Position numbers and translations under genes: made by a program. A stretch of 9,451 nucleotides of DNA from Bacteroidetes bacterium GWA2_31_9b (lineage in GTDB: Bacteria; Bacteroidota; Bacteroidia; Bacteroidales; UBA12077): the NCBI GenBank assembly GCA_001769005.1, contig MENE01000020.1:1-9451 (forward strand), written 5' to 3'. Under the pieces are notes generated by a model. The model was not told the origin of the DNA, ran no database searches, and worked only from the letters and a program-made list of their open reading frames with translations. Positions 1 through 6,487 of this stretch are shown here, one piece after another (the first letter of the stretch is position 1; every line of letters begins with the position of its first letter).

Positions 1-1209
1 TAGTTTCTTATGTACTGCTTTAAAAGCATTGATTGTAATTTCAACATCTTCTAAAGTATGAGCTGCAGTTGGAATAATACGTAACATCAATTGTCCTTTA
101 GGAATAACCGGATAAGTTACAATAGAACAGAAAATATTGTAATTTTCTCTTAAATCCATTGTAATATTTGTTCCTTCAGGGACACTTCCTGAGAAAAATA
201 CCGGAGTAACAGGTGATTCCGTATTTCCTAAATTAAACCCAGCTTCGCGTAATCCTTTTTGTAATGCATGAACTACTTTCCAAAGGTTGTCGCGTAATTG
301 TTTCTGAGTTTTTAAAAGCTCAAGTCTTTTTAATGAACCATAAACTATAGGCATTGGAAGAGACTTAGCAAAAATCTGTGAACGCATGTTGTAACGTAAG
401 AAGTTGGTAACTTCTTCAGTTGATGCAACAAAAGCACCAATACCAGCCATAGCTTTTGCAAATGTTGCAAAATAGATATCAATATCATCCTGAACACCAA
501 AGTGTTCACCAATTCCAGCTCCTGTTTTACCCATTGTTCCAAAACCATGAGCGTCATCAACTAATAATCTAAATTCAAATTTTTTCTTAAGAGCAGCAAT
601 TTCTTTTAATTTACCTAAATCACCAGCCATACCAAAAACTCCTTCAGTAATAACTAAAATACCTCCGCCTGATTCTTTTACCAGTTTAGTTGCGAAACCT
701 AACATCTTTTCGCATTTTTCCATGTCGTTATGGGCATATACAAAACTTTTTCCACCTTTTGCTTTATGTAGGAAAATACCGTCCATTATACAAGCATGTG
801 ATTCGGAATCATACACAATAACATCTTTTCTTGTAACTAAGGTATCAATAATTGAAATCATTCCCTGATATCCGAAGTTTAAAAGAAAAGCATCTTTTTT
901 ACCAACAAATTCAGCAAGTTGATTTTCAAGTTCCTCGTGCATTGATGTTTGTCCCGACATCATTCGGGCACCCATTGGATATGCTAATCCATATTGTTTC
1001 GCACCTTCGGCATCAGCTTTTCTAACTTCGGGGTGATTAGCCAAACCGATATAATTATTTAAACTCCATGTAAGAACATCTTTTCCACGAAATTTCATTC
1101 TTGGTGCAATTTCGCCTTCTAGTTTTGGAAAAGTGAAGTAACCATGTGCTTCTTTCATGTACTGACCCAAAGGGCCCATACTCTGTTGTATTTTATCGAA
1201 TAAGTCCAC
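1..1209 (-). CDS. Alpha-oxoamine synthase family PLP enzyme (serine palmitoyltransferase / cysteate acyltransferase-like), 3' end cut
   Basis: A fold-type I PLP enzyme of the family that condenses an amino acid with an acyl thioester, with loss of CO2 (serine palmitoyltransferase, KBL, BioF, cysteate acyltransferase). 403 codons are open from a GTG at 1209 to the window edge. The last visible residues (AFKAVHKKL) look like the normal C-terminus, so only a few codons are missing. Visible active-site residues are His138 in DSESHAC (ring stacking), Asp218 and His221 in VDDAHGFG, and Lys252 in ATFAKAMAG (Schiff base). The 31-residue step from His221 to Lys252 matches the step I recall in Sphingomonas serine palmitoyltransferase. 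The lysine context is ATFAKA rather than the usual GTFSKS. The GTG start gives an N-terminus of DLFDKIQQSMGPLGQYM. The earlier in-frame GTG at 1242 overlaps the -7 promoter element and is unlikely. No tdh lies next to it, which argues mildly against KBL. The family is firm; the substrate (serine, cysteate, glycine) is open. Confidence 0.9.
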   Translation of the reverse strand, partial: MDLFDKIQQSMGPLGQYMKEAHGYFTFPKLEGEIAPRMKFRGKDVLTWSLNNYIGLANHPEVRKADAEGAKQYGLAYPMGARMMSGQTSMHEELENQLAEFVGKKDAFLLNFGYQGMISIIDTLVTRKDVIVYDSESHACIMDGIFLHKAKGGKSFVYAHNDMEKCEKMLGFATKLVKESGGGILVITEGVFGMAGDLGKLKEIAALKKKFEFRLLVDDAHGFGTMGKTGAGIGEHFGVQDDIDIYFATFAKAMAGIGAFVASTEEVTNFLRYNMRSQIFAKSLPMPIVYGSLKRLELLKTQKQLRDNLWKVVHALQKGLREAGFNLGNTESPVTPVFFSGSVPEGTNITMDLRENYNIFCSIVTYPVIPKGQLMLRIIPTAAHTLEDVEITINAFKAVHKKL

Positions 1210-1241
1210 TTTACTTAGATTTTTAATTATTTTTGATGGCA

Positions 1242-1271
1242 CAAAAGTAAACTTTTTTAAAAATATAGCAA
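1242..1271 (-). promoter_or_regulatory. Bacteroidota-type promoter for the oxoamine synthase
   Basis: On the minus strand, TTG (1271-1269), a 19-base spacer and TACTTTTG (1249-1242) fit the Bacteroidota consensus TTG-N19..21-TAnnTTTG. Transcription should start near 1236, leaving a leader of about 27 bases before the GTG at 1209. This supports that start over the GTG at 1242. The match is seen directly; use as a promoter is inferred. Confidence 0.65.
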
Positions 1272-1276
1272 GTAGA

Positions 1277-1299
1277 TGAAAATAAATTAACTATTTTCA
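1277..1299. repeat. Inverted repeat in the divergent promoter region
   Basis: TGAAAATA (1277-1284) and TATTTTCA (1292-1299) form 8-base arms around a 7-base spacer. A third related word, TGAAAAC on the minus strand (1307-1301), lies beside it. The pair sits between the oxoamine synthase and bamD promoters and could be an operator. In sequence this AT-rich, an 8-base repeat can also arise by chance. Confidence 0.25.
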
Positions 1300-1342
1300 C
1301 CGTTTTCATTAAATTATATTTTATCAATTTAAACTAAAAGTG

Positions 1343-1350
1343 TACATTTG
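1343..1350 (+). promoter_or_regulatory. Likely -7 element of the bamD operon promoter
   Basis: TACATTTG is an exact TAnnTTTG match just ahead of bamD. I see no TTG at the expected distance upstream (about 1319-1323 is AT-only), so only half of the promoter is convincing. If it is used, transcription would begin around 1355-1357. That excludes the GTG at 1340 as start codon and makes the ATG at 1355 essentially leaderless. Confidence 0.45.
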
Positions 1351-1366
1351 CAAAATGTTTAAAAAA

Positions 1367-2149
1367 ATGAACCGAATAATTATTATAGCAGTTATTATTG
1401 CTTTATTTACATCCTGTAAATATGAGAAATTACTTAAGAGTCACGATTATAGGTTAAAATATCAGAAAGCATTAATTTATTATGCAGAGGAAGATTATAT
1501 CAGGGCTAATGGTTTGTTTGAACAATTAAAACCAATATTAAAAGGCTCTAGAGAAGCTGATACTGTATTTTTTTATAGTGCTTATTGCAATTTTTACGAA
1601 GGAGATTATATGTTAGGCTCATACTATTTTGATGAATTCAGACGTACATTTGGAAATAGTCCATTTGCTGAAGAAGCTGAATACATGAGTGCTTATTGCA
1701 ATTATAAGTTATCGCCCCGACCAACTTTAGATCAATCGTATTCAAATAAGGCTATTTCGCAAATTGGCCTATATCTTTCGAAATATCCAAACTCAACAAG
1801 AAATGATGAATGTTATAAGATTATTGAAGAGTTAAGAAATAAGCTCGTTGAGAAATCGTATTTAAGTGCAAAGCTTTATTATAATTTAAGTGATTATAAA
1901 GCTGCAACTATTGCTCTAAACAATAGCCTTGAGCAATTTCCAGAAACAAAATACAGAGAAGAAATAATGTTTCTAATATTAAAAGCAAGTTTTTTACTTG
2001 CAGAAAATAGTGTTGAAACTAAAAAGATTGAAAGATATCAAAATACAGTCGATGAATATTATTCATTTACATCAGAGTTTACACAAAGCATATATTTAAA
2101 AGAAGCTGAAAAAATATTTTCAGATTCACAAAAGAAGCTGAAAAATTAA
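1367..2149 (+). CDS. bamD: Outer membrane protein assembly factor BamD (TPR lipoprotein)
   Basis: BamD is a periplasm-facing lipoprotein that works with BamA to insert beta-barrel proteins into the outer membrane. From the ATG at 1367 the product is 260 residues, in the usual BamD range. It opens with a lipoprotein signal: Arg3, a run of Ile/Val/Ala/Leu, then LFTSC with Cys17 as the lipidated residue. The rest is helical tetratricopeptide-like repeats typical of BamD, with segments such as YYAEEDYIRANGLFEQL, FYSAYCNFYEGDY, EEAEYMSAYCNYKLSPRPTL and LYLSKYPNS. Three in-frame starts exist: GTG 1340, ATG 1355 and ATG 1367. I prefer 1367 because the -7 promoter element lies at 1343-1350 and an A-rich tract directly precedes this ATG, as is common in this phylum. 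ATG 1355 (adds MFKK) remains possible. It is first of a tightly spaced gene run, 21 bases ahead of rpoZ. Confidence 0.9.
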   Translation: MNRIIIIAVIIALFTSCKYEKLLKSHDYRLKYQKALIYYAEEDYIRANGLFEQLKPILKGSREADTVFFYSAYCNFYEGDYMLGSYYFDEFRRTFGNSPFAEEAEYMSAYCNYKLSPRPTLDQSYSNKAISQIGLYLSKYPNSTRNDECYKIIEELRNKLVEKSYLSAKLYYNLSDYKAATIALNNSLEQFPETKYREEIMFLILKASFLLAENSVETKKIERYQNTVDEYYSFTSEFTQSIYLKEAEKIFSDSQKKLKN

Positions 2150-2170
2150 TCATAACTAAATATTTTCAAT

Positions 2171-2503
2171 ATGATCGATTACAAAAAGACCAAAGCGCCT
2201 GTTACAACTGTTACTCGTAATCTTGCAACTTTAAATAAAGATACTGGTAATATTTATGAAACAGTTGCTATTGTGTCAAAAAGAGCAAATCAAATTAGTG
2301 GGGAACTGAAAGAAGAGTTAAACAGAAAATTAGAAGAGTTTGCTTCTTATACCGATAACTTAGAAGAAGTTTTCGAAAACAGAGAACAAATCGAGATTTC
2401 GAAATTCTACGAACGTTTACCAAAACCAACATTAATTGCTATGCAGGAATTTATCGATGATCAGGTTTATTATAGAAAACCAGAAATAGAAGAAGTTGAA
2501 TAA
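2171..2503 (+). CDS. rpoZ: DNA-directed RNA polymerase omega subunit, Bacteroidota type
   Basis: Omega is the small RNA polymerase subunit that wraps the beta' C-terminus and aids assembly of the core enzyme. The 110-residue protein begins MIDYKKTKAPVTTVTRN. It carries the family core TGNIYETVAIVSKRANQI (about residues 25-42), matching the omega pattern of a short helix followed by RA-x-Q. Next come ELKEELNRKLEEFASY and the phylum-typical tail NLEEVFENREQIEISKFYE with LPKPTLIAMQEF. The lineage-specific C-terminal part is longer than the E. coli protein would suggest, so profile searches may score it weakly. The neighbourhood supports the call: rpoZ directly before coaBC also occurs in Firmicutes and Actinobacteria (gmk-rpoZ-coaBC). 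Gaps are 21 bases to bamD and 24 to coaBC, so co-transcription is likely. Confidence 0.9.
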   Translation: MIDYKKTKAPVTTVTRNLATLNKDTGNIYETVAIVSKRANQISGELKEELNRKLEEFASYTDNLEEVFENREQIEISKFYERLPKPTLIAMQEFIDDQVYYRKPEIEEVE

Positions 2504-2527
2504 ATTTTTTGCATATTAAATTAGCTT

Positions 2528-3742
2528 ATGAAGCTAAAAGATAAACATATTCTGTTAGGTATTACAGGAAGTATAGCGGCCTATAAAGCTGCTATTCTTG
2601 TTAGATTACTTGTTAAAGAAGGTGCACAGGTAAAAGTTGTAATGACAGAACTTGCAAAAGAGTTTATTACTCCTTTAACATTGGCAACATTATCGAAGAA
2701 TCCTATTCTTGTTGATTTTTTTGATCCTGAAAATGGACAATGGAATAGCCATGTTGATTTAGGAATGTGGGCCGATTTGTATTTAATTGCTCCAGCTACA
2801 GCCAATACAATGGGTAAAATGGCAAACGGTGTTGCCGACAACTTGCTATTAACTTCATACTTATCGGCAAAATGTCCGGTAATGGTTGCCCCTGCAATGG
2901 ATTTAGACATGTTTCAACATCCTGCAAATACAAAAAATATTGAAATATTAAAATCATACGGGAATATTATATTAGAACCTGCAACTGGAGAACTTGCCAG
3001 TGGATTGTCGGGTAAAGGACGAATGGAAGAACCCGAAATGATTGTAGAAAAAGTAATTGATTTTTTTACTTCAAAAAAAAAACTACTGAATAAAACGGTT
3101 TTAGTTACTGCCGGGCCTACATACGAACCCATTGATCCAGTTCGTTATATTGGAAATTTCAGCACCGGCAAAATGGGTTTTGCACTAGCTGAAGAGTTGG
3201 CAAATAACGGAGCTCATGTTATTCTAATTAGTGGACCTACATTTTTAACTACTGACAATAAATTAATTACTCGCATTGATGTGGTTACAGCAGATGAAAT
3301 GTATTCTGCAGCAATAAATCATTTTCCTAAATGTGATATTGCAATAATGTCGGCAGCAGTAGCTGATTTTAAACCATCTGAAAGTTTTAGCGAAAAAGTT
3401 AAGCGTGGTAAAGACAATTTACAAATCAATCTTACTCCAAATAAAGATATTGCTGCTGAACTGGGAAACATAAAAACAAAAAATCAAATTTTAGTTGGAT
3501 TTGCTTTAGAAACAAATAATGAGCTTGAAAATGCAATTAAAAAAATTAAATCGAAAAATTTAGATTTTATTGTCCTTAACTCTTTAAAAGAAAAGGGTGC
3601 AGGCTTTGGTCATGATACAAATAAAATTTCGATTATTGATAAAAATGGCAATAAAACAGATTTTAATCTCAAATCAAAAAACAAAGTTGCTGTTGATATC
3701 GTTAATAAATTAGTTGAGTTATTAAATCCGAAAAACAACTAA
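2528..3742 (+). CDS. coaBC: Bifunctional phosphopantothenoylcysteine decarboxylase / phosphopantothenate-cysteine ligase
   Basis: Catalyses two consecutive coenzyme A steps: ligation of cysteine to 4'-phosphopantothenate (CoaB) and FMN-dependent decarboxylation to 4'-phosphopantetheine (CoaC). The 404 residues match the usual length. CoaC is N-terminal (about 1-180): ITGSIAAYK flavin loop (12-20), His75 in SHVDLGMWAD, the APATANTMGK FMN segment (88-97), APAMDLDM (121-128) and the clamp ASGLSGKGRMEEP (157-169). CoaB follows (about 188-400): VTAGPTYEPIDPVRYIGN, FSTGKMG (211-217) with Asn210, SAAVADFKP (275-283), and Lys290/Lys292 in EKVKR near the catalytic lysine. By position, Asp125 and Ser158 stand where E. 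coli has Asn125 and Cys158; see findings. The ligase half looks normal. The next gene starts 10 bases downstream, so the two are probably translated from one mRNA. Confidence 0.95.
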   Translation: MKLKDKHILLGITGSIAAYKAAILVRLLVKEGAQVKVVMTELAKEFITPLTLATLSKNPILVDFFDPENGQWNSHVDLGMWADLYLIAPATANTMGKMANGVADNLLLTSYLSAKCPVMVAPAMDLDMFQHPANTKNIEILKSYGNIILEPATGELASGLSGKGRMEEPEMIVEKVIDFFTSKKKLLNKTVLVTAGPTYEPIDPVRYIGNFSTGKMGFALAEELANNGAHVILISGPTFLTTDNKLITRIDVVTADEMYSAAINHFPKCDIAIMSAAVADFKPSESFSEKVKRGKDNLQINLTPNKDIAAELGNIKTKNQILVGFALETNNELENAIKKIKSKNLDFIVLNSLKEKGAGFGHDTNKISIIDKNGNKTDFNLKSKNKVAVDIVNKLVELLNPKNN

Positions 3743-3752
3743 TATCCATATT

Positions 3753-4655
3753 ATGGTAAAAAAAAGTGTTCTACTCATTGTGTTTATATGTTTAACCTAT
3801 TTTAGTTTTAGTCAGGAACTGAGATGTAATATTCAGGTTGTTTCTTCGCAAATTCAGGGTACAAATAAACAAGTTTTTCAAACTATGCAAAATGAGCTGT
3901 ACGAATTTATGAATAATACAGCATGGACAAATCACATTTTTAAAAACGAAGAAAGAATAGATTGCAATATAATGATAAACTTATCGGATCATGAAGGTGA
4001 TGAGTTTAAAGGAAGTATTCAGATTCAATCCCGACGACCAGTATATAACACATCGTATAACTCTACAATTATTAATTATAAAGACGATGATGTAAAATTT
4101 AATTATGTTGAATTTGAACCATTAGAATTTAGTATATCTGAACACAGGTCGAACTTAACATCAATATTAGCATATTATGCATACATTATTATAGGTTTCG
4201 ATTACGATACTTATTCGATGTTGGGTGGAACAGAATATTTTCAAAAAGCAGAACAGATAGTTACGAATGCTCAAAATGCTCCTGAAAAGGGGTGGAAAGC
4301 TTTCGAAAGTAGAAAAAACAGGTATTGGCTTGTTGAAAATATTTTAAACGATCAGTACAATGGTGTTCGACAATTTCAATATCGCTTTCATCGATTAGGA
4401 CTTGATGTAATGAGCTCTAAAGAAGCTGCCGGAAGAACAGGAATTTCTGAAGACCTAGAATTATTGCAGAAAGTTTATCGCCAGAAACCCGATCCTTTTT
4501 TATTTTTTTACGATCTGGTATTGTCTTCAAAATCGGATGAGCTGGTAAATGTATTTTCAGAATCATTTATGGCTGAAGCCGACAGGGTATATAATATACT
4601 TGTTGAAATTGATCCTTCCAGAACCGATAAATACAAGAAAATTAAAGAAAAATAG
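3753..4655 (+). CDS. porD: DUF4835 family secreted protein (PorD-like, type IX secretion associated)
   Basis: A 300-residue exported protein. The N-terminus has Lys3-Lys4, a hydrophobic stretch (5-17) and FSFSQE, fitting signal peptidase I cleavage around Ser20/Gln21 with no lipobox. The mature part matches my memory of DUF4835 (PF16119), which annotation pipelines name PorD of the type IX secretion system: start ELRCNIQVVSSQIQGTNKQVF, then INNxxW-like NNTAWTNHIF, IQIQSRRPVYNTSYNST, FVEFEPLEF-like NYVEFEPLEF, YYAYIIIGFDYDTYSMLGG, GWKAFESRKNRYWLVENIL, and the late SDELVNVF and LVEIDPSRTDKYKKI. Its exact role in the secretion machine is not settled to my knowledge. It starts 10 bases after coaBC and is probably the last gene of that transcript, since recN has its own promoter. 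I am firm on the family and moderate on the PorD name. Confidence 0.85.
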   Translation: MVKKSVLLIVFICLTYFSFSQELRCNIQVVSSQIQGTNKQVFQTMQNELYEFMNNTAWTNHIFKNEERIDCNIMINLSDHEGDEFKGSIQIQSRRPVYNTSYNSTIINYKDDDVKFNYVEFEPLEFSISEHRSNLTSILAYYAYIIIGFDYDTYSMLGGTEYFQKAEQIVTNAQNAPEKGWKAFESRKNRYWLVENILNDQYNGVRQFQYRFHRLGLDVMSSKEAAGRTGISEDLELLQKVYRQKPDPFLFFYDLVLSSKSDELVNVFSESFMAEADRVYNILVEIDPSRTDKYKKIKEK

Positions 4656-4695
4656 TTTTTCAACTTTTTTCAGTTAATTTGTACTTGAATCGGAA

Positions 4696-4727
4696 TTGTA
4701 AAATTTCCTGATTTTTATCTAAGTTTG
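4696..4727 (+). promoter_or_regulatory. Bacteroidota-type promoter for recN
   Basis: TTG at 4696-4698, a 21-base spacer and TAAGTTTG at 4720-4727 (exact TAnnTTTG) lie in the 108-base gap before recN. Transcription would start near 4733, giving a leader of about 30 bases to the ATG at 4764. This suggests recN, and perhaps fabI, can be expressed separately from the bamD-coaBC run. I saw no obvious LexA-type palindrome over it. Confidence 0.55.
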
Positions 4728-4763
4728 TAAATCATATTATAACTGATTAAAAGAAACCTAGCG

Positions 4764-6422
4764 ATGCTTCAATCTTTGTATATCCAGAACTATGCTCTTA
4801 TAAATGAACTGGAAATTGATTTTAACAGTGGCTTGAATATTATTACCGGCGAAACAGGAGCAGGGAAATCAATTTTACTTGGTGCCTTATCATTAATCCT
4901 GGGGCAAAGAGCTGATACTTCAATTTTAAAAGATAAATCAAAAAAATGTTTTGTTGAAGCAAGATTTCAAATCAATAAATACGAAATAAAAAAGTTCTTT
5001 CAGGTTAACGATATTGATTATGATGATATTACAACAATTCGCAGAGAAATTACCGATAATGGAAAATCGCGTGCATTTATAAATGATACTCCTGTAAATA
5101 TTAGTTTATTAAAAGATCTTAGTTCGTATTTTGTAGATATTCATTCACAGCATCAAACATTATTATTGGGTGATGACCATTTTCAATTAAATTTTGTTGA
5201 TTCGTTTGTAAATCATAAAGAAGTTCTTGAAAAATATGCCAATGAGTATTTGGAGTATAATAAGTTATTGAGTCAGTATAACGAATTGCTTTCAAATTCA
5301 AAAAAGGCAAAAGAAGATCTCGAATATTTTCAATTTCAGTTTACTCAGATTGATTCGGCAAAATTATTTGATGGCGAACAGGATGATCTTGAAGTTGAAT
5401 TACAAAAATTAACTCACACCGAAGAAATTAAACTGAATCTTACCAGTGCATATCAGATATTTATAGGTGAAGAAATTAATTTGCTTTCAAACCTGAAGCA
5501 GGCAAAAAACTCAATTACAACCATAGCAAAATATTTAAAGGATTCGTCAAACCTATCTGACAGAATAGAATCTACTTACATTGAGTTAAATGATATTTCA
5601 AAGGAAATTGAACATTTGAATGATTCTATTGAATATGATCCTGAGCGAATTGAGTTTATTAAAACCAGATTAGATACAATATACACTCTAGAACAAAAAC
5701 ACAAATGCAATTCTATTTCTGAATTAATACAATTAAAAAACGATTTAAGTCAGAAAGTAGAGTTTATTTTATCGTATGATTTTCGTTTAGAGGATATTGT
5801 AAAAAAGTTAAATCAACATAAAGAGATTTTAGAAAGTCTTGCGAGTCAGATTTCGTCGAACAGAAAAAAAAGAATTCCCGAAATTGAAAATAAGGTGGAT
5901 GAAATGTTAAAACTATTGGGAATTCCAAATGCTGTTTTTAAAGTACAACAAATTCCATCGATTGAATTTTTACCTACAGGAAAAGAAACCATCTTGTTTT
6001 TGTTTTCTGCCAACAAAAATGTTGCACCCGAAGATTTATCGAAAGTAGCTTCAGGAGGCGAAATGTCAAGATTAATGCTTTGTTTAAAATCAATAATGGC
6101 TGAATCGTTAACATTACCAACCATAATTTTTGATGAAATAGATGCAGGAACATCAGGTGAAATAGCCGATAAGATGGGAGTAATTATAAAACAAATGTCG
6201 TCGAATATGCAGGTTATTCATATAACTCACCTGCCTCAGATTGCTGTAAAAGGGAATTTTCATTATCTGGTGTATAAAAAAGACAATACAGAAACTACAA
6301 ATACATATATCAAACTTTTAGATAAAGAAGAAAGAATAAATGAAATCGCTAAAATGCTTAGTGGAGAAACTCTTACCGATGCTGCAATTCAAAACGCGAA
6401 AGTTTTACTTGGTGAAGTTTAA
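4764..6422 (+). CDS. recN: DNA repair protein RecN (SMC-like ATPase)
   Basis: RecN is an SMC-like ATPase that gathers and holds DNA ends during recombinational repair of double-strand breaks. The 552 residues equal the usual full length. The N-terminal head has LYIQNYALINELEIDF, then Walker A GETGAGKS (29-36) and the Q-loop region VDIHSQHQTLLL. The middle (about 155-370) is Glu/Lys/Leu-rich coiled coil, shorter than in true SMC proteins. The C-terminal head has the ABC signature ASGGEMSRL (429-437), Walker B TIIFDEIDAG (453-462, Asp457/Glu458) and the switch histidines in IHITHLPQIA. All ATPase motifs are intact. The ATG at 4764 places LQSLYIQNYALI at the N-terminus as in other RecN proteins. 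It is followed by fabI after 65 bases in the same direction. Confidence 0.96.
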   Translation: MLQSLYIQNYALINELEIDFNSGLNIITGETGAGKSILLGALSLILGQRADTSILKDKSKKCFVEARFQINKYEIKKFFQVNDIDYDDITTIRREITDNGKSRAFINDTPVNISLLKDLSSYFVDIHSQHQTLLLGDDHFQLNFVDSFVNHKEVLEKYANEYLEYNKLLSQYNELLSNSKKAKEDLEYFQFQFTQIDSAKLFDGEQDDLEVELQKLTHTEEIKLNLTSAYQIFIGEEINLLSNLKQAKNSITTIAKYLKDSSNLSDRIESTYIELNDISKEIEHLNDSIEYDPERIEFIKTRLDTIYTLEQKHKCNSISELIQLKNDLSQKVEFILSYDFRLEDIVKKLNQHKEILESLASQISSNRKKRIPEIENKVDEMLKLLGIPNAVFKVQQIPSIEFLPTGKETILFLFSANKNVAPEDLSKVASGGEMSRLMLCLKSIMAESLTLPTIIFDEIDAGTSGEIADKMGVIIKQMSSNMQVIHITHLPQIAVKGNFHYLVYKKDNTETTNTYIKLLDKEERINEIAKMLSGETLTDAAIQNAKVLLGEV

Positions 6423-6487
6423 TCTTAGAATTGAACTTTATTTATAGTTAATTGTACTTATTATGTTAAAAACCTAAACAAACAAAT

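Noticed and set aside
2150..2170. TATTTTCA before rpoZ as a -7 element
   Set aside because: It lacks the final TG of TAnnTTTG and has no TTG at the right distance; rpoZ is better explained as part of the bamD transcript.
2581..2910. Minus-strand open frame of 109 codons inside coaBC
   Set aside because: The plus-strand frame carries all CoaC motifs here; the antisense frame shows no family resemblance.
4647..4661. Hairpin-like GAAAAA/TTTTTC at the end of the DUF4835 gene followed by T runs
   Set aside because: A 6-pair stem with a single G-C pair is too weak for an intrinsic terminator and is expected in AT-rich sequence.
5846..6124. Minus-strand open frame of 92 codons inside recN
   Set aside because: It lies wholly within recN opposite the intact ABC signature, has no promoter or recognisable protein character, and is explained as a shadow of the real gene.
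6423..6487. Separate promoter for fabI in the 65-base gap after recN
   Set aside because: No TAnnTTTG with a properly spaced TTG is present; only loose AT-rich partial matches, so co-transcription with recN is as likely.
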